Below are positions 34,789 to 43,739 of a stretch of DNA of 64,000 nt, in pieces. Positions within the stretch are counted from its first letter, which is position 1. Each line of letters starts with the position of its first letter. Source of the stretch: an uncultured Candidatus Melainabacteria bacterium. Lineage in GTDB: Bacteria; Cyanobacteriota; Vampirovibrionia; Gastranaerophilales; Gastranaerophilaceae. The stretch covers positions 62,001-126,000 of the forward strand of contig CAKVIE010000004.1 of assembly GCA_934754505.1 (NCBI GenBank), given 5' to 3'. Made by a program: the position numbers and the translations under genes. The notes below the pieces were generated by a model. The model did no database searches. It saw only the letters and a program-made list of their open reading frames with translations, and was not told the origin of the DNA.

Positions 34789-36717
34789 TTATTGATACAT
34801 GCCCGAAATTATATCTTGATATATTTCAAAAACTTTATTTCTTTTAATTTTAGCAGTTGAAGTCATCAAGCCGTTATCAATGCTGAAACCGTCTTTTAAA
34901 ATTTCAAATTTCATAATCTTTTCAAACGGTTTTAATTTGCTTTTTTCTTTAATGTGAGTATCAATTTCGCTTTTGATTAACTTTCTCAATGCGGGGTTTT
35001 TAATGCAGACATCTTGCTGCATTCTCAAGCCTCTTGTATCTATTCCGCATTTTTCGAGAGCTTCTTTTGTCGGGATAATCAAAGCACCGACTGCACTTTG
35101 GTCTTGACCGACAAGTACAATTTGATTGATAAACGGACTGTTCAAGCAGGCATCTTCTATCGGAATAGGTTCTACGTTTTCGCCGTTTGAAAGCACAATC
35201 GTTTCTTTCATTCTGCCTTGCAAAACGAGGTTATTATCGTTTGTCAAATATCCCAAATCACCTGTATTAAACCAGCCGTTTTCATCCAAAACTGCCTTTG
35301 TTGCTGCTTCATCTTTATAGTAACCTTTCATAACCTGCGGTCCTCTGACGACAACAAGTCCTTTTGTGAAAGACGGTAATTCCTTTTTCGTTTCCGGGTC
35401 AATAATCTTCATTTCCGTACCTTGAACAGGAGCACCTGCGGAACATAAAAAGTTTTTATCTCCTACGTTTCTCAATGTCAAAACAGGTGCAGTTTCGGTC
35501 AAGCCATAGCCTACTCTCAAGTTTACACCTATCGCATCGTAAAAACGCTCATCTTGCATTGACAAAGCTCCGCCGCCTGAAATACTTGCTCTTAAATTCA
35601 AGCCTGCCATTGTTTTTAATTTTTTATACAACGTATTTTTGAAAACTTCGTGCAAAGGCTTCAAGCCTGCAGCCATCATTGCGTGATAAACAGTTGCTAT
35701 CGGACTGTAATGCTTTTGTTCCGTTATTCTTCTCTCAACGTACATTGCGTGTCTTTTGTAATTCATACTTGTCTTAATTGCAAAAGAGAAAACGCTGTGG
35801 AGCATTGGGCTTTTTTGCTTTAATTTTGAATAAATTCCCGTTCTGACAGCTTCCCAAATTCTTGGAACTGACATCATTGTATCAGGTGCGTATTTTACCA
35901 TATCGTCTTTGATTTTTGACAAAGTCGTATAGTGTAAATGACAGCCTCTATAAAAATAATAATAAGTGCCGATTCTTTCGTATGCGTGCCAAATTGGCAA
36001 AATCTGCAAAGTTTTTTCACCGGGGACTGATTGAAATCCTCTGTGTGCTGCTTCCAACTGGAATAAGAAATTTCCGTGAGTAAGCATTACTCCTTTCGGA
36101 TTGCCCGTCGTTCCTGATGTGTATAAAATCGATGCTACGTCATCGGGTGTTATTTCCACATTATTGAAACAACGCTTTTTGCCTGCTGCTACAACTTCTT
36201 CAAATGTGTAAACAGGACAATCTGTTTCGCTGTAATCTGTTTTGCCGTCATCAAACATTACTACGATGAATTTTAAGTCATATTTAGGAAAATATTGCTT
36301 TAATTTTGTGTATAACATTGAATTTTGCAAAACTAATGCATAGCTGTCACTTTGACCGATGATGTAATCAAGTTCGTCAACAGGTGCGTTTGAACCTCTT
36401 ACGGCATCTATTGCTCCGCATCTTAAAATTCCTTGGTCAACTACAATCCAGCGTCCGTTGTTTTCGGAAAATAATCCGATTTTATCGCCTTTTTTTACTC
36501 CAAGTCCTTGTAATCCTGATGCAAAATCTTTCGCTTCCAAAATATATTCTGCGTAATTTTGTTCAATTCCGCTGTATTTATCTGTTATTGCATTGAGTGT
36601 TGCGTATTTATTTGCCGTAAATTCCAAACATTCGCATACTGATTGGAAATTGTTGAAGCTGTATTTCTTCTTTAAATCTATTCCCTTTTCTGCTAATATA
36701 TTTGCCACTTTTCTCAT
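34789..36717 (-). CDS. Long-chain acyl-CoA synthetase (AMP-forming)
   Basis: 642 aa. AMP-binding motif YTSGTTGNPKGVMLTHGN (P-loop), the A5-like YGLTET, A7 NTGDLG, and a C-terminal lid with GRMKETIVLSNGENV. Activates fatty acids with ATP and CoA; an acyl-ACP synthetase role, as in cyanobacteria, is equally possible. The substrate tunnel region has SVPRIWEAV, common to the bacterial FadD15/LACS group. Start ATG 36717; no good Shine-Dalgarno was seen. No beta-oxidation genes are nearby, so recycling of fatty acids into phospholipid is a likely use. Confidence 0.93.
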   Translation of the reverse strand: MRKVANILAEKGIDLKKKYSFNNFQSVCECLEFTANKYATLNAITDKYSGIEQNYAEYILEAKDFASGLQGLGVKKGDKIGLFSENNGRWIVVDQGILRCGAIDAVRGSNAPVDELDYIIGQSDSYALVLQNSMLYTKLKQYFPKYDLKFIVVMFDDGKTDYSETDCPVYTFEEVVAAGKKRCFNNVEITPDDVASILYTSGTTGNPKGVMLTHGNFLFQLEAAHRGFQSVPGEKTLQILPIWHAYERIGTYYYFYRGCHLHYTTLSKIKDDMVKYAPDTMMSVPRIWEAVRTGIYSKLKQKSPMLHSVFSFAIKTSMNYKRHAMYVERRITEQKHYSPIATVYHAMMAAGLKPLHEVFKNTLYKKLKTMAGLNLRASISGGGALSMQDERFYDAIGVNLRVGYGLTETAPVLTLRNVGDKNFLCSAGAPVQGTEMKIIDPETKKELPSFTKGLVVVRGPQVMKGYYKDEAATKAVLDENGWFNTGDLGYLTNDNNLVLQGRMKETIVLSNGENVEPIPIEDACLNSPFINQIVLVGQDQSAVGALIIPTKEALEKCGIDTRGLRMQQDVCIKNPALRKLIKSEIDTHIKEKSKLKPFEKIMKFEILKDGFSIDNGLMTSTAKIKRNKVFEIYQDIISGMYQ

Positions 36718-36860
36718 CCCAATTTTTATTCATTATCCCTATTCTGTATAATATCACGAATAATTTTTTTCGACAAATTTCGGCATTTTTCTATTAACAT
36801 TTTCTCCTTTTATTATCGTTAAACATTGTGTTGCCTTTTTTTATTTCTGAAAAACTTTTT

Positions 36861-36901
36861 CAGAAAAAGCGGTTTGCATTGCGACGAATGCAAACCGCTT
36901 T
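36861..36901 (-). terminator. Terminator of ftsH-ferritin operon
   Basis: A perfect 15-bp stem AAAGCGGTTTGCATT / AATGCAAACCGCTTT with 6-base loop, followed on the minus strand by TTTTT. A second small hairpin CTGAAAAA/TTTTTCAG sits just beyond. The rest of 36718-36984 shows no gene. Confidence 0.85.
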
Positions 36902-36984
36902 GTTATTTGATTTTTCTCGTTTAATGTTTAAAACTATCTGCTTTTTGTAAATTTCTTTATTACAAAAACCTTATCTTGTCTTTT

Positions 36985-37479
36985 TTATGCACTTTTTCCG
37001 GTTGAAAATTCGGCATCTAAATGGAATATCGCATCACTCGTACATTCTGTGAGTTTCAACACATCGATAATACCTCTGAGGGTGCTTTCTTCCTCAATTT
37101 GCTCTGTTATAAACCATTGCAAAAATATTTCTGATGCCTTATCCTCTACACTTTCTGCCAAGTCTGAAAGCCTGTTTATCTCTGATGTTACAAATTCTTC
37201 GTGTGAAAGGGCCTTCTCAAATATTTCAAGTATTCCGCTCCACTCGTTTGTCGGTGCTTCTATTACCTTTAATCTTATTAATCCGCCTCTTGATATCAAG
37301 TAATCATATATCTTGCGGGCATGCATTACCTCTTCTCGGCTTTGTTCTCTCATCCAATTTGCAAAACCTTTAAGACCTTTCTCTGCAAAAAAGGCCTCCA
37401 TTGATGTGTATAAATAAGCTGAAAATAATTCATGTTTTATCTGCTCATTATACGCATCAACCATTTTTTGTGAAATCAT
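36985..37479 (-). CDS. Non-heme ferritin (FtnA type)
   Basis: 164 aa from ATG 37479, chosen because AAGGAG sits eight bases upstream, inside the end of ftsH; an upstream GTG would add three residues. Stores iron as Fe(III) mineral. Ferroxidase ligands are visible as E-x(32)-ExxxxH (NEQIKHEL near residue 15, REEVMHAR near 50) and EQIEEE near 127. A four-helix bundle with the non-heme bacterial pattern MREQSREEVMHARKIYDYL. Only two bases separate it from the ftsH stop, so the two are co-transcribed. Useful to an anaerobe for handling iron during oxygen exposure. Confidence 0.95.
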   Translation of the reverse strand: MISQKMVDAYNEQIKHELFSAYLYTSMEAFFAEKGLKGFANWMREQSREEVMHARKIYDYLISRGGLIRLKVIEAPTNEWSGILEIFEKALSHEEFVTSEINRLSDLAESVEDKASEIFLQWFITEQIEEESTLRGIIDVLKLTECTSDAIFHLDAEFSTGKSA

Positions 37480-37481
37480 CG

Positions 37482-39368
37482 TCAACACTCCTTGTTTGAA
37501 TCATTACCTCTATTGTTTTTGACTCGTTCGATAATTTCAGATACTTCTTTTTCTTCAAGAGTTTCTCTCTCAAGAAGTTCTGCCGTTACGGCTTGAATAA
37601 TATCAACATTGTCGCCTAAAGCTTTTTTACCGTATTGATAACATTCTTCTATTATTGCTTTGATTTCATCGTCTATTTCTCTTGCGGTTTGCTCGGAATA
37701 GTTCTTCGTTTGCCCGAAATCACGTCCCATAAATACGTTTTCGCCTGATTTTCCGTATGCAACCGTTCCCATCTTCGCCGACATTCCGTAAACAGTTACC
37801 ATTTTTCTTGCAATGTCTGTTGCCTGTTTAATATCTGCCGTTGCTCCGCTCGTTATTTGTCCGTTGAATATCAATTCTTCGGCAATTCTGCCTCCTAATG
37901 CCGTTATTATTCTATCTTTCAAGTCACTGTATTTATACAGCGATTTGTCGTGTTCGGGAAGTGACCATGTGACCCCTAATGCATTACCTCTCGGGATAAT
38001 AGACACTTTGTGCAGCGGGTCGGAATTGTCTGTGAAATAATGCAGCAAAGCGTGTCCGACTTCGTGATATGCTGTGATTTCTTTTTCTTCGTCTGTTATA
38101 ATTCTTGATTTCTTTTCCGCACCTGCGATAATTTTATCGATTGCTTCATCAATGTTATGCATTTCGATACATTCTTGATTGCCTCGTGCTGCAAGCAATG
38201 CGGCTTCGTTTAATAGGTTCTTTAAATCTGCACCTGTAAATCCCGGGGTTCTTTTTGCAAGTGTTTTCAAATCTACATCGGCTGCAAGCGGTTTATTCTT
38301 TGCGTGAACTTCAAGAATCTGCTCTCTGCCTGCAATATCAGGTGCTTGAACGTAAATTTGTCTGTCAAATCTTCCCGGTCTTAAAAGTGCTGTATCCAAA
38401 ATGTCGGGGCGGTTTGTTGCTGCCAAAACGATTATGTTTACATTCTCATCAAATCCATCCATCTCAACCAATAATTGGTTTAAGGTTTGTTCTCTTTCGT
38501 CGTTTCCGCCACCCATGCCGGCACCTCTTTGACGTCCGACTGCATCTATTTCATCAATAAAAATTATACAAGGTTGATGTTTCTTCGCTTGTTCAAATAA
38601 ATCTCTTACTCTTGAAGCTCCGACACCTACGAACATTTCAACAAAATCAGAACCTGAAATTGAAAAAAACGGCACGCCTGCTTCCCCTGCAACAGCTTTT
38701 GCCATAAGAGTTTTACCTGTTCCGGGGTAGCCTACGAGCAAAACACCTTTCGGAATTTTTGCCCCTAATTTCATATATTTTTCACCATTCTTCAAAAAGT
38801 CAACAATTTCTTGAAGTTCTTGTCTTTCTTCGTCAATACCTGCAACATCGTCAAAAGTTACTTTTACCTTATTATCCATAAGTAATTTCGCTTTGCTTTT
38901 GCCAAAGCCCATTGCTTGAGAACCGCTTGATTGAAGCATTTTGCCCATTATTATCAAAATAATAATTACGATAAAAATCGGTGCTATTGCCTTTGCTATG
39001 CCCATTAAAGTTCCCGAATCATCAAAGGTCTTTAACGAAACAACAACGTTATTTTCTTCCAATGTCGAATACAAAGAATTGTCGTTAAGAGGAATGATAA
39101 CTTTGTATTGCAATTTTGACATGTTTGGCTGTAATTTGCTTAATGCAATGCTTGTCGGTGTTTTAATCTCATCTTGCACAGGGTGGGCTATCAATGTATC
39201 ACGTTCTATTTCAACTGATTTGATTTCCGATTTCTTTACCATTGAGATAAATTGTGAATACGGTATATCCTTTGTCGTTGAAGGATTGTTATTAAACAAC
39301 ATTGATGCTAACGATAAAATTAACAATATCGCTACTATTAAAACCCCTGTCGATTGATTTTTATTCAT
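37482..39368 (-). CDS. ftsH: ATP-dependent zinc metalloprotease FtsH
   Basis: 628 aa. Two membrane helices (about 7-27 and 118-140) flank a periplasmic domain. AAA+ module: Walker A GYPGTGKTLMAKAVAG, Walker B FIDEIDAVG, second region of homology LLRPGRFDRQI. The protease has HEVGH zinc motif and a downstream Asp/Glu ligand. Degrades membrane and regulatory proteins. Standard length. Ferritin follows closely in the same transcript. Confidence 0.97.
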   Translation of the reverse strand: MNKNQSTGVLIVAILLILSLASMLFNNNPSTTKDIPYSQFISMVKKSEIKSVEIERDTLIAHPVQDEIKTPTSIALSKLQPNMSKLQYKVIIPLNDNSLYSTLEENNVVVSLKTFDDSGTLMGIAKAIAPIFIVIIILIIMGKMLQSSGSQAMGFGKSKAKLLMDNKVKVTFDDVAGIDEERQELQEIVDFLKNGEKYMKLGAKIPKGVLLVGYPGTGKTLMAKAVAGEAGVPFFSISGSDFVEMFVGVGASRVRDLFEQAKKHQPCIIFIDEIDAVGRQRGAGMGGGNDEREQTLNQLLVEMDGFDENVNIIVLAATNRPDILDTALLRPGRFDRQIYVQAPDIAGREQILEVHAKNKPLAADVDLKTLAKRTPGFTGADLKNLLNEAALLAARGNQECIEMHNIDEAIDKIIAGAEKKSRIITDEEKEITAYHEVGHALLHYFTDNSDPLHKVSIIPRGNALGVTWSLPEHDKSLYKYSDLKDRIITALGGRIAEELIFNGQITSGATADIKQATDIARKMVTVYGMSAKMGTVAYGKSGENVFMGRDFGQTKNYSEQTAREIDDEIKAIIEECYQYGKKALGDNVDIIQAVTAELLERETLEEKEVSEIIERVKNNRGNDSNKEC

Positions 39369-39399
39369 TGATTTCCTCTTAATTTCTTTTGTCGTTGTG

Positions 39400-39408
39400 A
39401 TTATAACA
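39400..39408 (-). promoter_or_regulatory. Extended -10 promoter of ftsH
   Basis: On the minus strand TG-T-TATAAT gives a perfect extended -10, 32 bases before the ftsH ATG, with AAGAGGAAA as ribosome-binding site. Confidence 0.55.
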
Positions 39409-39435
39409 TCAAATATTTTTAATTGCTATGCACTG

Positions 39436-40389
39436 TTATTTTCTTGTAAGGATATAACCTGCCTCATCAGCGACCGATGTGTCTTTAAATCCGTTTTTTG
39501 CCATTATTGCAACTGTTTGCAATTTTTCTATGTCATTTATTATTCTTGTTTTTAAGGCTGTATTTCCTCTGTTTTTTCTTAATAATTCCTTTAAATATTC
39601 CTGCGTTGACTGAATTATTTCGAAAAATCTCTTTCCGCTTTTTGACGAATAATCAGCTAAATATTCAGATGCTAAAAAAGCTTTTTCTTCCCCGATATTC
39701 GGATAATTCTTCATCATTTCGTTTAAAAATTCGTGTTCAAATTCTTGTTTTGAATTGCCTGCCACATAAAAAACTTGTGACCTCGAAACTATTGTCGAAA
39801 TTATATCTTCCACATTTTCTGCTAAAAATACAAACGTCACATTAGAGGGAGGTTCTTCTACCGATTTTAAAAGAGCATTAGCTGCCGCATCGGGTAGAGT
39901 TTTTGTCGTTAATCCGAGCGGAACCCAATCTTTTCCGTCATGGTCGGGAAATTTTATTCCGAAGTTTTCAAATTCTTTTGCCTGTTTTTTCTCAATCTCG
40001 GTCATTTCACGGCTTTCTGCATCGCAAAAAATAAAAAATCTGTGATAATCAGAGGAAATCATTAGTCTGTCTTTGATTGCATTTATTTGAGCAATGGAAA
40101 TTACTGTTTTTGAATCTTTTTCATCTGCTTTGAAATCGAGTTTTGAGCAAGTTATGACGGCAGGGTGTTCATTTGCACAAATCCATTTGCAATTTTGGCA
40201 AGTGCATTTTTCGCTTTTATCACCGTCGCAGTTTGCTCCTCTTGCAAGTGCCAAAGCTATGTAATATTGGGCTATTACGTCCGGTCCGTGAAGTATAATC
40301 GAATTCGGTACGGCAAATTTATCACTTTGGATTAATTTTTCAAATATATTTGATATGGTTTTATATCTTTCGTTTAGCTTTTCAAACAT
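39436..40389 (-). CDS. holB: DNA polymerase III delta-prime-like clamp-loader subunit
   Basis: 317 aa. AAA+ fold with a zinc-binding CTCQNCKWIC loop (about 62-72), LPDAAANALLKSVEEPP (sensor/SRC-like region characteristic of delta-prime and DnaX), and a non-consensus P-loop (LHGPDVIAQYYIALALARG), as expected for the non-ATPase delta-prime subunit. SRC motif appears as SRSQ. Start overlaps the end of holA by one base. Works in the clamp loader with delta and DnaX. Confidence 0.88.
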   Translation of the reverse strand: MFEKLNERYKTISNIFEKLIQSDKFAVPNSIILHGPDVIAQYYIALALARGANCDGDKSEKCTCQNCKWICANEHPAVITCSKLDFKADEKDSKTVISIAQINAIKDRLMISSDYHRFFIFCDAESREMTEIEKKQAKEFENFGIKFPDHDGKDWVPLGLTTKTLPDAAANALLKSVEEPPSNVTFVFLAENVEDIISTIVSRSQVFYVAGNSKQEFEHEFLNEMMKNYPNIGEEKAFLASEYLADYSSKSGKRFFEIIQSTQEYLKELLRKNRGNTALKTRIINDIEKLQTVAIMAKNGFKDTSVADEAGYILTRK

Positions 40390-41375
40390 TAAAATTTGCT
40401 CCCCAACAAAACTTGTTCAAGTGCATATTCGGCATTTTGAACTTTGCCGCTTTTTATTTTATATTCTGTTTCCGTCAAATTGTGCTTTAAATCCTGCAGA
40501 TTTTTTAATGAAACAGCCTGCACTCTTTGCTTTAAAAGAGTTATCGGATATTCGGGAATTCTTAATTCCTTTGACATTTCCGCCGAACTTTTTTCCTTTT
40601 CATAAGTTTTGATATACAAAAGTTTATGCAGATTTGTTTGTAAAAGCCCGATGACTTCCAAAGGGTGTTTTTTTTCAATAACCGCTTCAAAATATTTCAT
40701 TACGAGATTTTTATCTTTATTTGTTATCAAATTAGCCAATTCAAAAGAATTTTCGCTCATCGGACAGTATTCGTTAATTAAATTTTCGGTAAGTTTTTTA
40801 TCGGGATAAATTGCGGTCTTGATTTTTTCAAGTTCACTGTCAATCAGCCTTAAATTAACTCCCAAACGGCTTTTTAAATGGTTTATCGCTTTTGTATCGG
40901 CAGTAAGCTCTTTTTCTTTTAAAATCGTCTGTATTGCTTTTGTGAAATCGGCATCAAATTCCCTATATTGCGGAAAATCTTTCATATTGGAACACTTGGC
41001 AATCAGCTTGAATAACTTTGTTCTCGCATCAGGGCTGCTTTCACTGTTTCTCGGAATTATGCATACAAAAATTATATTGTTAGAGTCTGAAATGTTTTTT
41101 AGTGCAAATTCAAAGTCTTTTAGCTGTGTGTCCGTGAATTCAACTTTTTTATTCTTTATTTTCATAAAGTAATTTTCGCAATGGATAAGATTTACCACAT
41201 TACCAAACATCAAAGGTGCAGAGTTGCAAACTTCCAACAATTCGTCAAAGGTCGGATTGTAATGTATTCTGAAATTCATCGCACCGAAAGTGCTGTCAAG
41301 AAGTTTGGCTTTTAACCCCTCAATCGCTTTGGTGATGTTATATTCTTCTTTTCCGTAATAAAAATATACCGCCAT
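40389..41375 (-). CDS. holA: DNA polymerase III delta subunit
   Basis: 328 aa. The HolA pattern is visible: YYGKEEYNITKAIEGLK at the N-terminus, a beta-clamp wrench strand region LMFGNVVNLIHCENY, and the C-terminal domain HKLLYIKTYEKEKSSAEMSKELRIPEYP in parts (typical LLxxK...LGIPPYx). Opens the sliding clamp in the loader. Immediately upstream of holB, one-base overlap. First gene of the pair; upstream region 41376-42038 contains only repeats. Confidence 0.9.
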   Translation of the reverse strand: MAVYFYYGKEEYNITKAIEGLKAKLLDSTFGAMNFRIHYNPTFDELLEVCNSAPLMFGNVVNLIHCENYFMKIKNKKVEFTDTQLKDFEFALKNISDSNNIIFVCIIPRNSESSPDARTKLFKLIAKCSNMKDFPQYREFDADFTKAIQTILKEKELTADTKAINHLKSRLGVNLRLIDSELEKIKTAIYPDKKLTENLINEYCPMSENSFELANLITNKDKNLVMKYFEAVIEKKHPLEVIGLLQTNLHKLLYIKTYEKEKSSAEMSKELRIPEYPITLLKQRVQAVSLKNLQDLKHNLTETEYKIKSGKVQNAEYALEQVLLGSKF

Positions 41376-41486
41376 ATTTCGTCCTTAATGTTTGATAAAA
41401 TTTTATCATGAATAAATCGGGTTTTAAATCTGACTTTTTGACGGGATTTTATTCATTACGTAGGGTGGAAGAAAGTTAAGACAGCT

Positions 41487-41730
41487 GAGCGACGTGGTGA
41501 TCCAGTGAAATTACAGATAATTTATAAAAAAACAAATCGAGCATATTGGAGCGAGTATTTGTTGTTTTCGAAGTTTGCGTTAAAAAATTTCAATGTTTGA
41601 GGACAAAGTCCGAGTTTTGAAATTTTAGCAAACGAGAAATTACAAACAAATAACGAGCGGAAATCAGCGAGAGAGTTTCTTTGTGTTTCTTTGCGGTCAA
41701 AGAAATGTTGCGTTTGTTTGTATTTTGTAA
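41487..41730. repeat. 244-bp structured dispersed repeat, copy 1
   Basis: Almost identical to 63016-63264. It begins with GAGCGACGTGGTGATCCAGT and ends at TTTGTTTGTATTTT. Inside are AACAAAT...ATTTGTT, a long near-perfect hairpin 41573-41633 (GTTTGC...AAAATTTCAA...GGAC-aaa-GTCC...TTGAAATTTT...GCAAAC), and TTTCTTTG-cggt-CAAAGAAA. No credible ORF. Non-autonomous mobile element or structured RNA are both possible. Confidence 0.85.
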
Positions 41731-41793
41731 ATATTAGTTTCTGTTGGGTTTAAACCCAACCTACGGACTGTTTTTATTTTGAAAGTTTTTTAT

Positions 41794-41880
41794 GGATTGC
41801 CACGGGCAACAAGTTGCCTTTCAGTTTAGCCAATCTGTTTTTATTTGAGAGTATTTGCACGTTTTCCTCGCAATGACGTA
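41794..41880. repeat. REP-like palindromic fragments
   Basis: GATTGCCACGGGCAACAAGTTGCC (41796-41818 region) contains the perfect palindrome GGCAAC-aa-GTTGCC; CCTCGCAATGACGTA follows at 41866-41880 and a fragment GAATGACGTA near 41912. They belong to the widespread class of short intergenic repeats with ATTGC...GCAAT arms. No gene was seen in 41376-41947. Confidence 0.65.
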
Positions 41881-41947
41881 TTTTTATGGTGTACGTAAAA
41901 TCCGTAGTTCAGAATGACGTAATATCCATAACCCTTTCGCCAAAGAT

Positions 41948-42014
41948 GTTAAGTTTTGTAACGGTAAATATATATCAAAAAGTCAATTTTTCAGAGTTCA
42001 AATACTTTATATAA
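41948..42014 (+). promoter_or_regulatory. Shared orphan-gene promoter block, copy B
   Basis: GTTAAGTTTTGTAAC, then TATATATCAAAAAGTCAATT, TTTCA and ACTTTATATAA. The order and spacing match copies A and C. The palindrome is less regular here. Confidence 0.6.
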
Positions 42015-42038
42015 ACACAAGGATAAAGGAAAGAAAAT

Positions 42039-42113
42039 ATGATAACAGCATTATTAAACTTCATAAACAGAAAACAAAGAAAATTCTCACCGCTTTACGT
42101 TATTAATTTATAA
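42039..42113 (+). CDS. Orphan 24-aa peptide
   Basis: ATG at 42039, ribosome-binding site AAAGGAAAG eight bases upstream, stop TAA at 42111. The peptide is basic and has a short hydrophobic start (MITALLNFINRKQRK) followed by FSPLYVINL; five Arg/Lys residues, no Asp or Glu. It has the full promoter block upstream and the conserved CU-tract terminator downstream, which supports expression of this transcript. The reading frame itself is short enough that a non-coding RNA is an alternative. A small membrane-active or regulatory peptide is possible. Confidence 0.5.
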   Translation: MITALLNFINRKQRKFSPLYVINL

Positions 42114-42184
42114 TTCTTTTCTATAATTAATATTTAGTGAGAGAAATCAATATTTCTGCAAAGAAATTAAACAAAATTTTTAAA

Positions 42185-42231
42185 CTCTCTCTCTCTAAAA
42201 AATCTTTAGCCCTCTTTGAGGGCTTTTTTTT
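42185..42231 (+). terminator. CU-tract plus intrinsic terminator, cassette copy B
   Basis: CTCTCTCTCTCT (42185-42196), AAAAAATCTTTA, then GCCCTC-ttt-GAGGGC and eight T. It matches copies A and C closely. A GAGAGAAA at 42133-42141 could pair with the CU tract. Confidence 0.85.
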
Positions 42232-42287
42232 GTTTAAAATTTTGCCGTTTTAAACTTTGGCAATTCTTTAATTTCGCAATTTGCAGA

Positions 42288-43559
42288 TTATTTTGAAAAA
42301 TTTTTGATATATTTAAAAATATCGAACTTTGTTTTTAGTGATTTTAGTGTCATTCTTCTGATTTTTCCCGTGACAAAATAATCTTTGAATGCTCTATCGT
42401 GTAAAGCACCTATTGCCCATAAAATTCCGACATAGCCGTTTGGACTCGGGGCATCATAAGCATATTTATCGTTCAGATAAATTGCAAAATTCAGTGCTTC
42501 TTGTGGTGATTGAGTCCATTCGGAAATCTTTTTTGCCCAATACATTCTCAAATAGCCGTGAATTTTTCCCTCTGTTTTTAACTGATTTTGCGTAGCATTC
42601 CACAATTTATCGTGTGTTTTTGCCTGTTCAAAATCTTCCAATGAATACAAATACCCTCTTATATCGTTTTTATGTGCATTCAGTGAATTTTTTGCCCATT
42701 GTGATATGCAATCAAAAGTTTTGAAATCCTTGCAATGCAAACAAAAATTGTCGGCAAGCTCTTTCCTTACGATAAGTTCTTCTAAAAATGCTTCTTTGTT
42801 TTCGTCTGAAACGTCTGATTTGACGGCTTCTAACGCAACTCTTTGGCTCGAAATAAAACCTAAATTCAAATATACGGAAAGCCCTGATGATACGTTTTTT
42901 ACAGGATTGTTTTTAAATTCGGCATAATATTGCAATTTGTTTTTGATAAAATCTTGTAAAACCAAGTCGGCTTTTGTTTTTTCAGTTGTGATATTTGGAA
43001 ATTCCGTCAAAAATTTAAAAATATTCCCGTAAATTTTTCGTCTGTAAGTTGCGGCATTATATTCTTGCTTATTTGATGCAAATCTTGTCGGAACGATGTT
43101 GTGACTGTCAGTTTCATAAATTTTAAAATCGGCGTTATCCAAGAAATTTTTGTTTTCAATGGGGTTAAAATCAGTAATTAAAAGAGCTGTGTTGATTTTG
43201 TTTAAATAATTAATAAGGCTGCCTTCGACGAAGATTTCAAAATCTAAACCTGCGTTTTTAAAGCATTTTCCTGCCGTTATAATTTGTCTGTTGATAAAAT
43301 TCTGTTTCGATTTTTGCTCAAATGAAAAATGAGGAATTATTATTTTTAAAGGCAAATCAAGTTCTTGTGATTTTTTCAGTGCGAATTGCAGTGCAAAATT
43401 ATCTTTACAACGTATTTCCCTGTTGCAAAAATAGACGACAATACCGTTTTTTATCGGCTTATTGTTAAAATCAAAAATTCTTTCGGGCTGAACGTTGTTT
43501 TCAAGCTGAAAATCACTCGGAAGGTATTTTAAAATAGTGTTTTTTACAATTCGCCTCAT
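42288..43559 (-). CDS. phr: Class II CPD photolyase
   Basis: 423 aa. Repairs cyclobutane pyrimidine dimers using light and FAD. Class II features: VVYFCNREIRCKDNFAL (photolyase alpha/beta domain), SGLSVYLNLGFIS, FLEELIVRKELADNFC, GYLRMYWAKKISEWT, and NDKYAYDAPSPNGYVGILWAIG with HDRAF. All point to class II rather than class I. Unexpected in a fermenter if its habitat is dark, though it may be of environmental or phage-related use. Directly upstream of the DpnII-type island and divergent from it. Confidence 0.93.
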   Translation of the reverse strand: MRRIVKNTILKYLPSDFQLENNVQPERIFDFNNKPIKNGIVVYFCNREIRCKDNFALQFALKKSQELDLPLKIIIPHFSFEQKSKQNFINRQIITAGKCFKNAGLDFEIFVEGSLINYLNKINTALLITDFNPIENKNFLDNADFKIYETDSHNIVPTRFASNKQEYNAATYRRKIYGNIFKFLTEFPNITTEKTKADLVLQDFIKNKLQYYAEFKNNPVKNVSSGLSVYLNLGFISSQRVALEAVKSDVSDENKEAFLEELIVRKELADNFCLHCKDFKTFDCISQWAKNSLNAHKNDIRGYLYSLEDFEQAKTHDKLWNATQNQLKTEGKIHGYLRMYWAKKISEWTQSPQEALNFAIYLNDKYAYDAPSPNGYVGILWAIGALHDRAFKDYFVTGKIRRMTLKSLKTKFDIFKYIKNFSK

Positions 43560-43739
43560 TAAAAATTTTTACGAAAAACAAAAATGTTTTTCATTACCGA
43601 AAAGGCTGATTGTAAAAATAATTTAAGGTTTATAATTTTTAATTATAAAATAATTTTTTTATTAACATATTACAATTTTCTATTAACATAAACCTTCATA
43701 TTCTAAAATTTATTTGTTTATTTGTAATATAATCAATTC

